From contig JBATTK010000064.1 in assembly GCA_049670505.1 (NCBI GenBank), positions 1 through 43,410 on the forward strand: a stretch of DNA of 43,410 nt, written 5' to 3'. The stretch comes from JBATTK01 sp049670505 (GTDB taxonomy: Bacteria > Bacteroidota > Bacteroidia > Flavobacteriales > Flavobacteriaceae). Shown here in pieces: positions 23,472 to 33,700 of the stretch; within the stretch, counting starts at the first letter, position 1; each line of letters opens with the position of its first letter. Under the pieces are notes generated by a model. That model did not search any database. It was given only the letters and a program-made list of their open reading frames with translations, and had not been told where the DNA came from. The translations under genes were made by a program, and so were the position numbers.

Positions 23472-23578
23472 ATTGAATAGTTTTCAGGTAGTTTTATGTG
23501 GTTTCATCTGGTTATCCTAAAAACACAAAACACTGAAAATCATAAGATTAACAGTGTTATGCAACTACATGAAAATGT

Positions 23579-23657
<79 letters not shown>

Positions 23658-23717
23658 AATTTGTACTTTTGCCCAAAATTTAACTTCTTTTCAGATCCAT
23701 CAACTTAACGAAGAATG

Positions 23718-23751
23718 TCCTGTGGGGTAGCCTGTCCTGTGGGGTAGCCTG
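23718..23751. repeat. 17-bp tandem repeat, two copies
   Basis: TCCTGTGGGGTAGCCTG occurs twice in a row, then TCCTGAGCG, a variant of the short repeats of flavobacterial intergenic regions built on cctgtcctgagcg and cgaaggg. Confidence 0.7.
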
Positions 23752-23769
23752 TCCTGAGCGTAAACGAAG

Positions 23770-23782
23770 GGCCACATCCCGA
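23770..23782 (-). pseudogene. tRNA-Pro 5'-end fragment, copy 1
   Basis: GGCCACATCCCGA repeats the acceptor 5' strand region of the tRNA-Pro at 23646-23658 (first G aside). It abuts a short intergenic repeat on its left. Confidence 0.45.
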
Positions 23783-23785
23783 AAA

Positions 23786-24001
23786 TCAATTTTCGTTCAG
23801 GTATCTTTCGATACCCCTTTTCTTTATTTTTCGCTCCAGTCGAACTGCCTCGGAACGACTATCGCAATTATATGTCCTTACCAACTTCCATGGAATCCCC
23901 TTGGAAGTGTATTTCTTCCCGCCCTTATTGTGCACGAGCAGGTGTTTTTCAATACCATCGGTCTGTCCACAATAATAACGGACCAGTTTCTCACTGTACA
24001 A
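23786..24001 (-). pseudogene. GIY-YIG nuclease-family gene, 5' end damaged
   Basis: The frame reads LYSEKLVRYYCGQTDGIEK, then PWKLVRTYNCDSRSEAVRLE and RKIKKRGIERYLNEN, the UvrC-N-like single-domain GIY-YIG family common in Bacteroidota (usual start MYYVYILYSEKL--YYVG). The only start in frame is a TTG at 24001. The expected ATG and MMYI leader lie immediately upstream in another frame (ATG-ATG-TAT-ATT), as if two bases were lost. The usual Arg-Leu of the RLxxHN motif reads HLLVHN. It is probably non-functional, or read through an unusual start. It sits between tRNA-Pro fragments. Confidence 0.6.
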
Positions 24002-24019
24002 TATACATCATCTTTCGGG

Positions 24020-24141
24020 CGACCATCACGCCAAAGGCGTGATACGCTAACCGGCCTGTCCCGACCACGGCGGGAACGGAGCCTGTCCCGAGTATTTCGA
24101 CTTCGCTCTATATAAACTCCGTCTAAAGGGCCACATCCCGA
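24020..24141 (-). pseudogene. Second tRNA-Pro-like remnant split by a short repeat
   Basis: GCGACCATCACG onward follows the tRNA-Pro variable and anticodon arm (hairpin ATCACGCC/GGCGTGAT at 24025-24043). TACGCTAACCGG at 24043-24054 equals the D-arm bases 23630-23641. The acceptor strand GGCCACATCCCGA resumes at 24129-24141. About 75 bp of repeat sequence interrupts the D loop, and the T arm is gone. Confidence 0.45.
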
Positions 24142-24273
24142 ATAACAGCATATGCTGTAAAAATCAATACTTTAAATCCAAACTACAAACCAAAACTATA
24201 GCAAACAGTCCGGGTAAAGGAAGTAGCCTGCCCGAGTATTTCGACTTCGCTCTTCATAAGCTCCATCTAAGGG
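24080..24273. repeat. Two copies of a flavobacterial short intergenic repeat
   Basis: AGCCTGTCCCGAGTATTTCG (24080 on) and AGCCTGCCCGAGTATTTCG (24225 on) continue similarly as ACTTCGCTCT to CTAAAGGG/CTAAGGG, about 50 bp each. The GAGTATTTCGACTTCGCTC core recurs in many flavobacterial genomes. Confidence 0.65.
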
Positions 24274-24384
24274 AGCGGATTCCATAATCGAATCCAATCA
24301 TAAAATGATTTTTTCCGGGGGCAAATATACAATTAAGATTGCATAAGCTCCTATTAATTTATTCAAATATTGCAGATATACTTT

Positions 24385-24547
24385 AGAGCCTGTTTTAATT
24401 TTGTTTTTGGAATTTGCTATTGGTTATTTCTTCGTTGGCCAAAGCACCGAAAATAGAGTTTGGCAGTGCCAAATGAGTATTTTGGGAACGAAGGGCAGCG
24501 GAAAAAGGGACGTAACAAAACCAAAGGATAAAATTTAAACAGGCTCT
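24385..24547. mobile_element. MITE-like 163-bp unit with terminal inverted repeats
   Basis: The left end AGAGCCTGTTTTAATTTTG mirrors the right end, whose complement reads AGAGCCTGTTTAAATTTTA. The inside has no frame. No convincing target duplication is seen. It may be the shell of an insertion sequence. The rest of 24274-24654 shows nothing else. Confidence 0.5.
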
Positions 24548-24654
24548 TAGTCCTTTCCCAAGCATTTCATGGCGAAGTACTTAAGTCGATACATCTATAG
24601 GTTTTACATTATCTTTAGCGATTAACAATTCAAATATCCCGACAACCCTAATTA

Positions 24655-26151
24655 ATGGCAACCAAACTCATCATTTTAGGCATCTACTTTTCTATTCTTT
24701 TCCTTATTGGAATTCTTGCATCTAGAAAAGTAAAAAGCCTAAGTGATTATTACGTAGGTGGGAAAAATGTGGGCTATTGGGCCGCGGCCTTTTCGGCAAG
24801 GGCGACAGGGGAGTCGGGTTGGTTGTTGCTAGGCTTAACAGGTATGGGAGCCATTGCCGGTGTTTCCGCCTATTGGGTGGTATTCGGTGAGGTATTGGGT
24901 GTAGCCCTTTCATGGTTTTTTATGGCCAAACCCTTTAAAAAGCAAACGGATGAATACCAATCCATTACGATACCCGATTATCTTGAAAGTAGGTTCCTAC
25001 CCAAATCCAATGTGCTTAGAAGTATTTCCGCCACTGCACTCTCCGTTTTTGTAATCATTTATGTAAGTGCACAAATAGACACTACCGGGAAAGCTTTTGA
25101 GTCCCTGATCGGTATCGACTATTTTGTGGGAGCATCGGTAGGTTTTTTAATTGTGGTGGCCTATATTTTTATAGGAGGTTTTTTAGCCGCTGTCTGGTCC
25201 GATTTTTTTCAAGGACTAATGATGTTTTTTGGGCTTCTGCTACTCCCCCTTATTGCTTGGTTTTCTTTGGAAAGCGGAACGGCTTTCATTTCTGGATTGG
25301 AAGCCATTGACCCCAAATTGTTATATGTATGGGGCACTAGCGATAATCCTTGGATCAATACCTTTACTATCTTGGGATTCGCTATGATCGGATTAGGGTT
25401 TTTAGGCTCTCCACAAATCTATGTCCGTTTTATAGCCATTAAGAATGAACAGGAAATCAATAAAGGGAGATGGGTGGCTATTGTTTTCACTTTACTGACC
25501 GATGCCGCTGCTGTTAGTATTGGACTCCTAGGAAGGTATCTGTTTACCGAAACCGGACAAGACCCGGAAGCTATCTTAGGTATTGGAGGGGAAAATGTGT
25601 TGATCGTAATGGTGGAACAACTGCTGCCCCTAACACTAGTCGGTATTTATGTGGCAATCGTATTATCGGCCATTATGTCTACCATAGATTCTTTATTGGT
25701 GGTGGCATCCAGTGCAATTACACGTGATTTCTATCAAAAAATATGCAACCCTCATATAGCGGACCACAAACTAGGCAGGCTCTCTAGAATGGTTACTTTG
25801 GCGATGGCTATTTTTGCCCTTGGAATCTCTTTTACGGTGGCCGTACTCTCCCCGGACCGGACTATTTTTTGGTTCGTGATTTTCGGTTGGTCGGGAATAG
25901 CGGCAACCTTTTGTCCGGTAATTATACTTTCCATTTTTTGGAAGGCCTATTCGGAAAAGGGCGCCATTGCTTCTATGATAACGGGTTTTCTGTGTGTTCC
26001 CTTATTCAAATTTGTAGTGCAAAAAATAGATGGTGTCGGTATTTATTTTGAAAAACTGGATGTCCTGGCACCATCGTTCCTTTTGGCGATGCTGGCGGGT
26101 TGGGTGTTTACTTATGTATATCCCCGTAAAACTGAAGGTATAGAAACCTAA
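24655..26151 (+). CDS. Sodium/solute symporter, PutP-like (SSF family)
   Basis: A 498-residue transporter with about 13 transmembrane helices, the usual number and length for the SSF family. KSLSDYYVGGKNVGYWAAAF and SARATGESGWLLLGLTGMGA are the signature of helices 1-2; the residues around it build the Na+ site. YQSITIPDYLESRFLPKSN resembles the cytoplasmic loop of PutP (proline). IVLSAIMSTIDSLLVVASSA is the helix-8 motif with the conserved D-S-L. The substrate is probably proline or a related amino acid; the family also carries other solutes. It stands alone, right of the repeat region. Confidence 0.9.
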   Translation: MATKLIILGIYFSILFLIGILASRKVKSLSDYYVGGKNVGYWAAAFSARATGESGWLLLGLTGMGAIAGVSAYWVVFGEVLGVALSWFFMAKPFKKQTDEYQSITIPDYLESRFLPKSNVLRSISATALSVFVIIYVSAQIDTTGKAFESLIGIDYFVGASVGFLIVVAYIFIGGFLAAVWSDFFQGLMMFFGLLLLPLIAWFSLESGTAFISGLEAIDPKLLYVWGTSDNPWINTFTILGFAMIGLGFLGSPQIYVRFIAIKNEQEINKGRWVAIVFTLLTDAAAVSIGLLGRYLFTETGQDPEAILGIGGENVLIVMVEQLLPLTLVGIYVAIVLSAIMSTIDSLLVVASSAITRDFYQKICNPHIADHKLGRLSRMVTLAMAIFALGISFTVAVLSPDRTIFWFVIFGWSGIAATFCPVIILSIFWKAYSEKGAIASMITGFLCVPLFKFVVQKIDGVGIYFEKLDVLAPSFLLAMLAGWVFTYVYPRKTEGIET

Positions 26152-26224
26152 ACTTTCCTTTTTGAACAACAAAAAACTGGTACGAGCAGCTCTTCATCAG
26201 TATACCTCCTACTCCAATATATTC

Positions 26225-26698
26225 TTAATCTTCTAGGATGGCCTTAAAAGTGTTCAGATTCGATTCAATTTTGGAACCGTAATCGGCACCACAATATTTT
26301 TCAAAGGTCTTGCCGGATATTCCCTTAAACCAGACTTCTTCCGAAATACTGGAACCATTTTCACTGGGAGTTACTATTCTTTTTGTAAAAATTACACCGG
26401 AAGATAGCTTGTGCTTAAATGTATAAGTTTTAGCATCCTCCAAAGCTATTATTTTGTATTCAACAACCGTTCCATCGGCCTTAATAACACGTCCAACAGC
26501 TTTTTCCTTAAGAGGGCCTTCAAATCTGGCATCTACAACACCATCGTCCCAAAGCTTCCATTTGGACATGTCCGTAATCAAAGTCCATGCTTTATCCGCC
26601 GATACGGTAGATGCAACAACAGCTTTATAACTTTTCTCCGTTTGGGCAAATAGGCTGGTCCCCAACACCAAACTCAAAATAACTAGATACGTTTTCAT
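26225..26698 (-). CDS. Secreted SRPBCC-family protein
   Basis: A 157-residue protein with a signal peptide (MKTYLVILSLVLGTSLFAQ). The mature part is a START-like fold: VVASTVSADKAWTLITDMSK (first strand and helix), WKLWDDGVVDARFEGPLKEK, then GTVVEYKIIALEDAKTYTF and SISEEVWFKGISGKTFEKY. It matches polyketide-cyclase-like SRPBCC proteins, which bind hydrophobic ligands; export to the periplasm is unusual for them. It lies behind a Crp/Fnr regulator gene with a perfect 12-bp palindrome (TGTCATATGACA, 26789-26800) in between. Confidence 0.82.
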   Translation of the reverse strand: MKTYLVILSLVLGTSLFAQTEKSYKAVVASTVSADKAWTLITDMSKWKLWDDGVVDARFEGPLKEKAVGRVIKADGTVVEYKIIALEDAKTYTFKHKLSSGVIFTKRIVTPSENGSSISEEVWFKGISGKTFEKYCGADYGSKIESNLNTFKAILED

Positions 26699-26788
26699 AA
26701 TCCCGGTTTTCGTTTATACTATTTTTAGGAGCGGAGTAGCCGCACCTTTTCCGGTATTAAAGTTGAAAACTTTAGGTATAAAAAACTA

Positions 26789-26800
26789 TGTCATATGACA
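26789..26800. promoter_or_regulatory. 12-bp palindrome before the SRPBCC gene
   Basis: TGTCATATGACA lies 91 bp upstream of the SRPBCC start and 27 bp past the end of the Crp/Fnr gene. It could be a Crp/Fnr-type operator. Confidence 0.35.
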
Positions 26801-26826
26801 CACTAACAAAATTTTAAGATTTCTGT

Positions 26827-27402
26827 TTAGGCAATACGCATCTTTCTGCGAATTCGATGTAGCGTTTCCCGTGAGGTCCCTAAATACGAGGCAATAATTT
26901 GAAGTGATACATTCTGTAGAATTCCGGGATTGGCGCTTACCAAATCACGATAGCGCTCCCCAACCGATTTATTCGCCATATTACGAATCTCGTCCAATTT
27001 TTCAATGAGGCTGATCTCCGTAACTTTTTTTACAAAGTTGCTCCACTTGATGTTGGAATTCACAAGGGCATTATAATGCGATTTAGAAAGCTCATATACG
27101 GTACAGTCCGTCATTGCAATACAAGATTCCCGAGATCGCTTTTCTATTGAAAAACTTTCCAAGTCGGTACAAAAACAAGGGGAATTATGAATACCAAGGG
27201 TTTTTTGCTCTCCTAAATCATTGTAATTGAAGTGATGTAATATACCTTCTTCCAAAAAGTAAATGGAATTTACCAAATCCCCGGGTTCAAAAAGCACCGT
27301 CCCCTTTGAAATCCGCTTACTTTCCATATGGGAAAGTAAAAAGTCCATCTCATGTGGGGAAAGCTGTTCAATACCCGAAAAAAAGTTCTTCAATGCTTTC
27401 AT
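26827..27402 (-). CDS. Crp/Fnr-family transcriptional regulator
   Basis: A 191-residue protein. Residues about 25-115 form a cyclic-nucleotide-binding-type jelly roll (GTVLFEPGDLVNSIYFLEEG, then the SFSIEKRSRESCIAMTDC strand pair). A linker helix follows, then a winged HTH (VSLQIIASYLGTSRETLHRI RRKM). The phosphate-binding R-S pair of true CRP is not evident, as usual in the Bacteroidota subgroup of about 190 residues. No Fe-S cysteine set as in Fnr. The likely neighbour target is the SRPBCC gene behind it. Confidence 0.88.
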   Translation of the reverse strand: MKALKNFFSGIEQLSPHEMDFLLSHMESKRISKGTVLFEPGDLVNSIYFLEEGILHHFNYNDLGEQKTLGIHNSPCFCTDLESFSIEKRSRESCIAMTDCTVYELSKSHYNALVNSNIKWSNFVKKVTEISLIEKLDEIRNMANKSVGERYRDLVSANPGILQNVSLQIIASYLGTSRETLHRIRRKMRIA

Positions 27403-27545
27403 CTTCTTCCAAATTTACGGTATCCATTTTTAAAAACCATAGCCATAGGACAGTTTATCGGCAAAACATCTTGAAACAAAAATAAGCTAGTTAAACTTTC
27501 AGAACAGTATCCAAATAATCTGAAGGACGGCAAGATATACCAAAA

Positions 27546-27575
27546 AAAGGGCGCTATAGTCATAGCACCCTTTTG
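27546..27575. terminator. Terminator-like hairpin between the giant adhesin and the Crp/Fnr gene
   Basis: AAGGGCGCTATAG, two bases, then ATAGCACCCTTTT: an imperfect GC-closed stem with T-run on the plus strand and A-run on the other side. Confidence 0.5.
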
Positions 27576-27647
27576 TTTCTTCACAATAAAAAATTTCTTG
27601 AAATTTTTTATTTTACCCCACCCGCAATTGCCTTTTCACAATTCCGA

Positions 27648-27663
27648 TCCGCCAGCTGGCGGA
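27648..27663. repeat. Palindromic intergenic repeat
   Basis: TCCGCCAGCTGGCGGA is a perfect 16-bp palindrome, within a larger nested fold (CCGAT...ATCGG around it and CCTCGA...TCGAGG after it, to about 27705). It resembles repetitive extragenic palindromes of Flavobacteriaceae and may end transcription of the adhesin gene. Confidence 0.55.
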
Positions 27664-27724
27664 GGAGGTGTAATCGGAAACCTCGAGGCAGAGCCGTCGA
27701 GGAATTATATGGTTAAATATCCAA

Positions 27725-30700
27725 TTATCGATATAAGGTAAAATGACCTACGTATTGCTGCTTATCGGCATCATTGGCATTTACTACATACCAGTAATCC
27801 CCTGAGGGCAATTCATTTCCTTCATATGTACCGTCCCATGCCGAAACCTGATTCAGTTCCGCCACTACCCTACCATAGCGATCATATATTTTCACCTCTA
27901 TATTGGGGAAGAACTCTCGGTTCCTTGGGAAAAATACATCATTTTCGTTATCACCGTTAGGGGTAAAGAAATTGGGTATTTCCAACATCCCGTCAAAATC
28001 AAAAGGAATAGTAATACTTGCCACACAACCATTTTGATCTACGACCCTGATCGTGACACTGGCATCTTCGTTTAAATTATACACATTCACATCTCCGGTG
28101 GATTCCCCTTGGAAGAAGTATTCATAGCCTCCAAAGCCTCCTTGGGCTATCGCCGTGATTTCGTTGGGACCTGTTTTCTCCGCGGTCAATTCCAATGGTT
28201 CGTATGCATCGATCGTGAATTCCACAAAATTGGAACAGCCATTGGAATGATAGATATGCACCGTATAATCACTTGGGGGTAAATCTCCCCACGCACGTTC
28301 TGTATCCGCCAAATTAATTCGCTCCGCCTCCGTCAGCGTCGGTTCCGTAGAATTATTATCCTCCAAGTAAAACAGTAAGTCCGGTATAAGACTGGTATCC
28401 TGCATTTCCACACTTACCGTACTGTTCGGGAAAATACCATCGCATCCATATTGCGGAATTGCGGTAGCGGTTAAGTCTACACCTATTTCTATAGGTATAA
28501 CCACATTGCTAGGGCATCCGTTGGCATCCCTTATAAATATTACGTAGGTCTCATCCCCTTGCAGATTATCAAAGAACAGGTTATCATTTCTTACAAAATT
28601 GGCATCATCGGAAGAATTTAAACTAGTTTCATAATATTGGGCCCCTGTAGCCGGATCTTCAAAAGGCGTACCTCCCGTGATGGTAAGTTGTGCTGTACCA
28701 TCGGCGAACCCTATACATGTTTCCGGAGTGGATGTGAACGATGATTGTAATTCAGTGGGTTCCATAACTTCAATCGTCCTTTTTTCGGAACAACCATTAT
28801 CATCCTTTACCAACACTTCATATATTCCAGCTTCAAGCTCATCAAAAGTAAATACTCCAGGAGTGTCCGAATCACTAAAGAACTCGTCAAAATTAGGCTC
28901 AATGGCAAATTGCAATAGCCCAACACCACCGCTGGTTACTTCTATGGTAATACTTCCGTCCGCCTCACCATTACATGATACGGGGCTCGATGTTGGATTT
29001 ACCACTATAGGGGCCGGACTCGTAATGGCCAAACGTCTACTTACACTTTGGCAACCGGAAGTACCACTGGTTACCCCAACATAATAATCGTCAGAAGGAC
29101 TTAAGCCTTCAAAAGCTCCGTCTTCGGTACGTACATCTATTACGGTCGCACCTGGATTAGGGTTATAGGCATCCGTTCCCGGATCGCCTTCATATAGGGT
29201 AAACTCATATGTTCCCAATCCTTGAACGGCGGTATACTCAATTCGACCATCGAACTCATTGGCACAGGTAATATCATCAGGGGTGCCTACGATCAAAGTT
29301 ACATCCGTAGCATCTGTTAGGGTAACCCCATCGGAAGCTATGGGAGCACATGCCGATCCCTTCTCCCGTACAAGGAAAATATATGCGTTGGCATCTTCTG
29401 GTCGGAACAACGTAACCGCTGTATTTCCATCTTCATCCATATCTTGCCACGATCCACTACCATCATTTCGCATATATTCATATACTACTGATGGATCCGT
29501 ATCTCCATTTTCCACGCGTAATCGCATAATACCATCACCTCCACAACCAGGTACCTGTACCAAATCCAAGTTGGGCAACAATGGGGGTGGTGCAATTACC
29601 TCATACGGTTGGGTAAAATGTCTACAACCAAAACCGGATTCTACTTCTATGGCATAACAACCCGCTCCTATGGTACCTCCGGAACTTCCAATAAAGATAA
29701 AAGGATCTTGCCAACCTCCGGTTTCCCTAATATCCAGATTTCCGGTAGCATCCAAAGTACAGCTATTTAAGTATAACAAGCGTAATTTATAACCCGCGCC
29801 GGGGACACCACCGGATACACCTTGTGTAGCGGTAACGGCATCTCCCGTCCTAGGGTCATAAACCTCTAGAACCGCATTGTTATCACCTGGACAGACCAAA
29901 CCGGAAGGTTCGCGTATTTCTGCTTGGATTTCTATGGTTTCTACTACGCTAACGGTAAAGGTAGCCGGACATCCTTCCTCATCCTGAACTTCCACCTGAT
30001 AATCGCCAAAAGGCAGATTTTCAAATAGTCCGTTTGTCCTAAATGCTTCCACAATAGTGGGGTAGGTACCGGAACCATCATCAATACGCAACTGATACTG
30101 ATAGGGTGTAGTAGGAGAGATCCACCCTCCAAATCCTGTAGCTTCTATTTGTCCAAAGTCATTGGAACATCCCGCCTCCTGCAATGCAACCGCACTGACG
30201 GACAAAGGTATGGGCGTCCTTATAGTGGCTGCATTACTTACAGCTGGACACTGTGGGTTATCATCGGAAGTAATATGTACGGAATAATTACCTCCGGGAA
30301 GTCCCGTTATCCGTTCCGGATTGGTACTGGTATTTAAACCACCGGTTCTACCCGTACTGGTCTCCGTACCTGAAGCGTCCACACTAAACACTTCGTATTG
30401 GTAACTACCTGAATAATTACTTACATCAATAAACAGTTCCCCGTCGCTTCCCGGTGTAGTCGGTGTAGAACACCTAACCCTTTGGGCCTCACTAATAATT
30501 ACGGTAGGTGGCGTAGGTTCATTTACGGTATAAACGGCAATTGGATAGGTACAGCCGCCGTTATCATTTATTTGTAACCGATACTCCCCGGCTACCATAG
30601 GCAAATCAAAAACGACAAAACTAGCACCGGAGACCATCTGATTGGTTACGGCCGCAATAGAAGTTCCTTGATCTTCCACCGTAAAATTCGTAGTCCCCGT

Positions 30701-33700
30701 CACATCGATACGAATACGTTCCGGATCTGCACAGTTCATAGGTTCTATTTGGGTAATGATAGCCGTTACATCTGTAGGTGGAGCAATCGTCCTTGTAAAT
30801 TGGGATTCACAACCATTGGCATCAATGGCATAAACGGTTATGGTCTGTGCTGAACCATTGTCCACTATCTCAAAATCACCGCTGCTTTGGTAACTATCGC
30901 TCGGGTCCAATCTGTAACTATATGGGGCACCGTTGCCCGGACTGTCTATTTGGGTGGAGACCAGTGCGGTACTAAATAGATTCGCCCCTGGCTGACAGGC
31001 AAAGGTTACGGCGGGCCAGGATATTTCAAATACCGGTGGGTCGGCAATGGTAACTTCCTCTTGATCCACACATCCTTTGTCCGTAACCACTTCCACTACA
31101 TAGGTATTGGGACCTAAAGAGCCAAAAGAACCTGAAGTGTTGGTAACCGTTGGTGTTGCAGTACCAGGTAAAGGTAAAGTCCCCACATAAAGATTGAATT
31201 CTTGGATACCATCTGCATCGGTTCCGGGTTGTAGTAGGACATTAATACTACCATCTCCCAAACCATTACAACTTACATCGTTGGCACCGGCATCCTGTAT
31301 GACCGGTTCAACAGGGGCCAAACTAATAATATTCTCCACAAGGAACTCACACGGTAGAGGCGGTATTCCTCCGGTTACATTATTGTCCCTGACCAAAACT
31401 TCATAGTCTCCCGGAAGCATCCCTGGAAAAATCCCATCGCTGTCCGGATCTGTAATGTTTACGTTGTTACCGTTAAAATCGGTACCATCCAATATGTAGG
31501 TGAAGTCTCCACTTCCCCCATTCGCGATCACTGTTATAGTACCATCGGGATCCTCACAGGTAGGATCGGTTGAAAAACTACCCGAAGCAGATAATATTTG
31601 AAATACCTCGGCGGTCGTTTCCACATCACAACCGTCTGCATCTACCACATATACATCATAAATCCCAATACTGGGAACGCTGAATGTAGCCGTTGTAGGG
31701 TTACTGGGATTGTAGATCGGTATTTGAGTCTCCCCCCCTAAGGTAAACGTAGGGTTGTCAACATTGGCAGGCATGGTAACCGTAATAGTAAAACTGGAAG
31801 GAGGCGTACCTGTAATACACTGGTTGTTTACGTTAATGGTAGGTATTGGTAAATCTGGATTCAGCTGTACTATGGTTGCAGAGGTCATAAATTCACATCC
31901 TCTTGAATCTCTTACCCAAATATCGTAGGCGGTACCTGGGGCCAAAGATCCTGGTAGAAAGACTGTAGTCGCTGTACCATAATCGCCAGCATTCGGGATA
32001 GTGGCAGCATCCACAAAAGCATATTCATACGGAGAACCGTCAGGAAGTGATCCCGGGCCGCTTGGTGGATATGGCGTGCCCCCACTACCGCGAACGGTAA
32101 GCTGTCCCAATTCATTACAGTTGGCATTTTGGTTGTCTATAACATCAACACGCGGCATATCAAGTGTCGCTTCTACGGTATCTCCACCGGTACAATCGGT
32201 AGCGTCGTCAATGACCGAGATCGCATAAGGACCCTGTGGTACCAAAAAGGTATCAGTTGTAGTGGCACTACCTGTTACATCGGTGACAATGGCTCCTGTA
32301 TCAAGGTTACGGATTACAATATCAAAAGGCCCGGTGGCTCCGGTAATGACATATGCCAGCTCCACATCATCGCCGTTACAATTTGCATTATCTATGGAAA
32401 GTGCTACGTTGATTGGATTTGGTCCATCGGGTATGTCTATTGTTTCAAGGGCAATACAATTCGTGCTTGTATCCCGCACTTCCACGGTATATGTTGCACC
32501 TGGCACCAAATTTCCGAAACAATGTCTTCTGGCTCCTCCATTCGGTGTTACAAATGCTGAAGGCGGATCGGTGACCAATCTAATTTCAAAAGGCCCTACA
32601 CCACCAACAATATCAACACACTGCGGCAGATTTCCTCTATCGCAGACCAGTGGTGCCGTGGTATCAGGTACAATATCCAAATCGGATGAATCAATGCTTA
32701 CAGCATCTAGGTCGATACAACCTCTTGAATCCAAAGTGATTACCGTGTAGTTCCCTTCTATCAGCAATGGATCGTTTATATCCAAAGGCAGATCGGCTAG
32801 AGATACATTATCTCTTCTGACGATTTCGTTTCCAAAATTATCTTCAATGATTATAGTAAAATTCGGTACGCCATCTACTATGGCATCAATTCGTATACCG
32901 CCTGATAAGACCCCTGAGTTACACGTTGCGCCCAAAGGTGAAACCGTTGTTTGTGGTGGGTCTGTTGTGTCAGGACTCACAGTTATGGACTGAACCCCGG
33001 TAGTACAGTTTCTTGCGTCTTTTACGATATATTCATACGTACCCGACGGAAGCCCGGAATATATGGTTTGCGAGCTATAGTTGTAGGTGCCTGAAGGATC
33101 GGGATTGAAAGGGTCATCTACCAATATTCCAGCAGGAGCAAATGCTACTTGAAATGGTGGTGTACCTGAAGAAACATCGGGTATAATCTCTACATAACCG
33201 CTGTTAGCGTCCCCACAACTAGGACCAACAATGTTTTCTGTTGCGGTAATGCTTGCCGGAGGCGTAAAAGTCAAAGGTGGTGAAATATTGGTACAACCAT
33301 TATTATCAGTGACCTCAACAGTGTAGTCACCATCTTGACCCAAAGGTACGTTGTAACTAAACGGATTGGATGGCAATGGTACACCGGTGTGGCCCGTAAC
33401 AGGATTACCGTCCAAATAAATAGTATACAATGTGCCAGAAAGCGTAGATATATCTCCGCCATTGATGTTTATTCGCATCTCTCCATTACCGCCACAAGGT
33501 ATTTCAGTAACTAAACTTAAATTGACCTGTACTTGAGGTGGTATGGTCACCTGAATATCATCCGTACAACTGTTTCCATCCACGACTTCGATAGTATAGG
33601 TGCCAGGCACCAAGCCCGAAAAGACCGGACTGGCCTGGAGTGCCCCACCGTTGATACGATATTCATGCGTACCAATGGGCGCCGTACCTACACTGGAACT

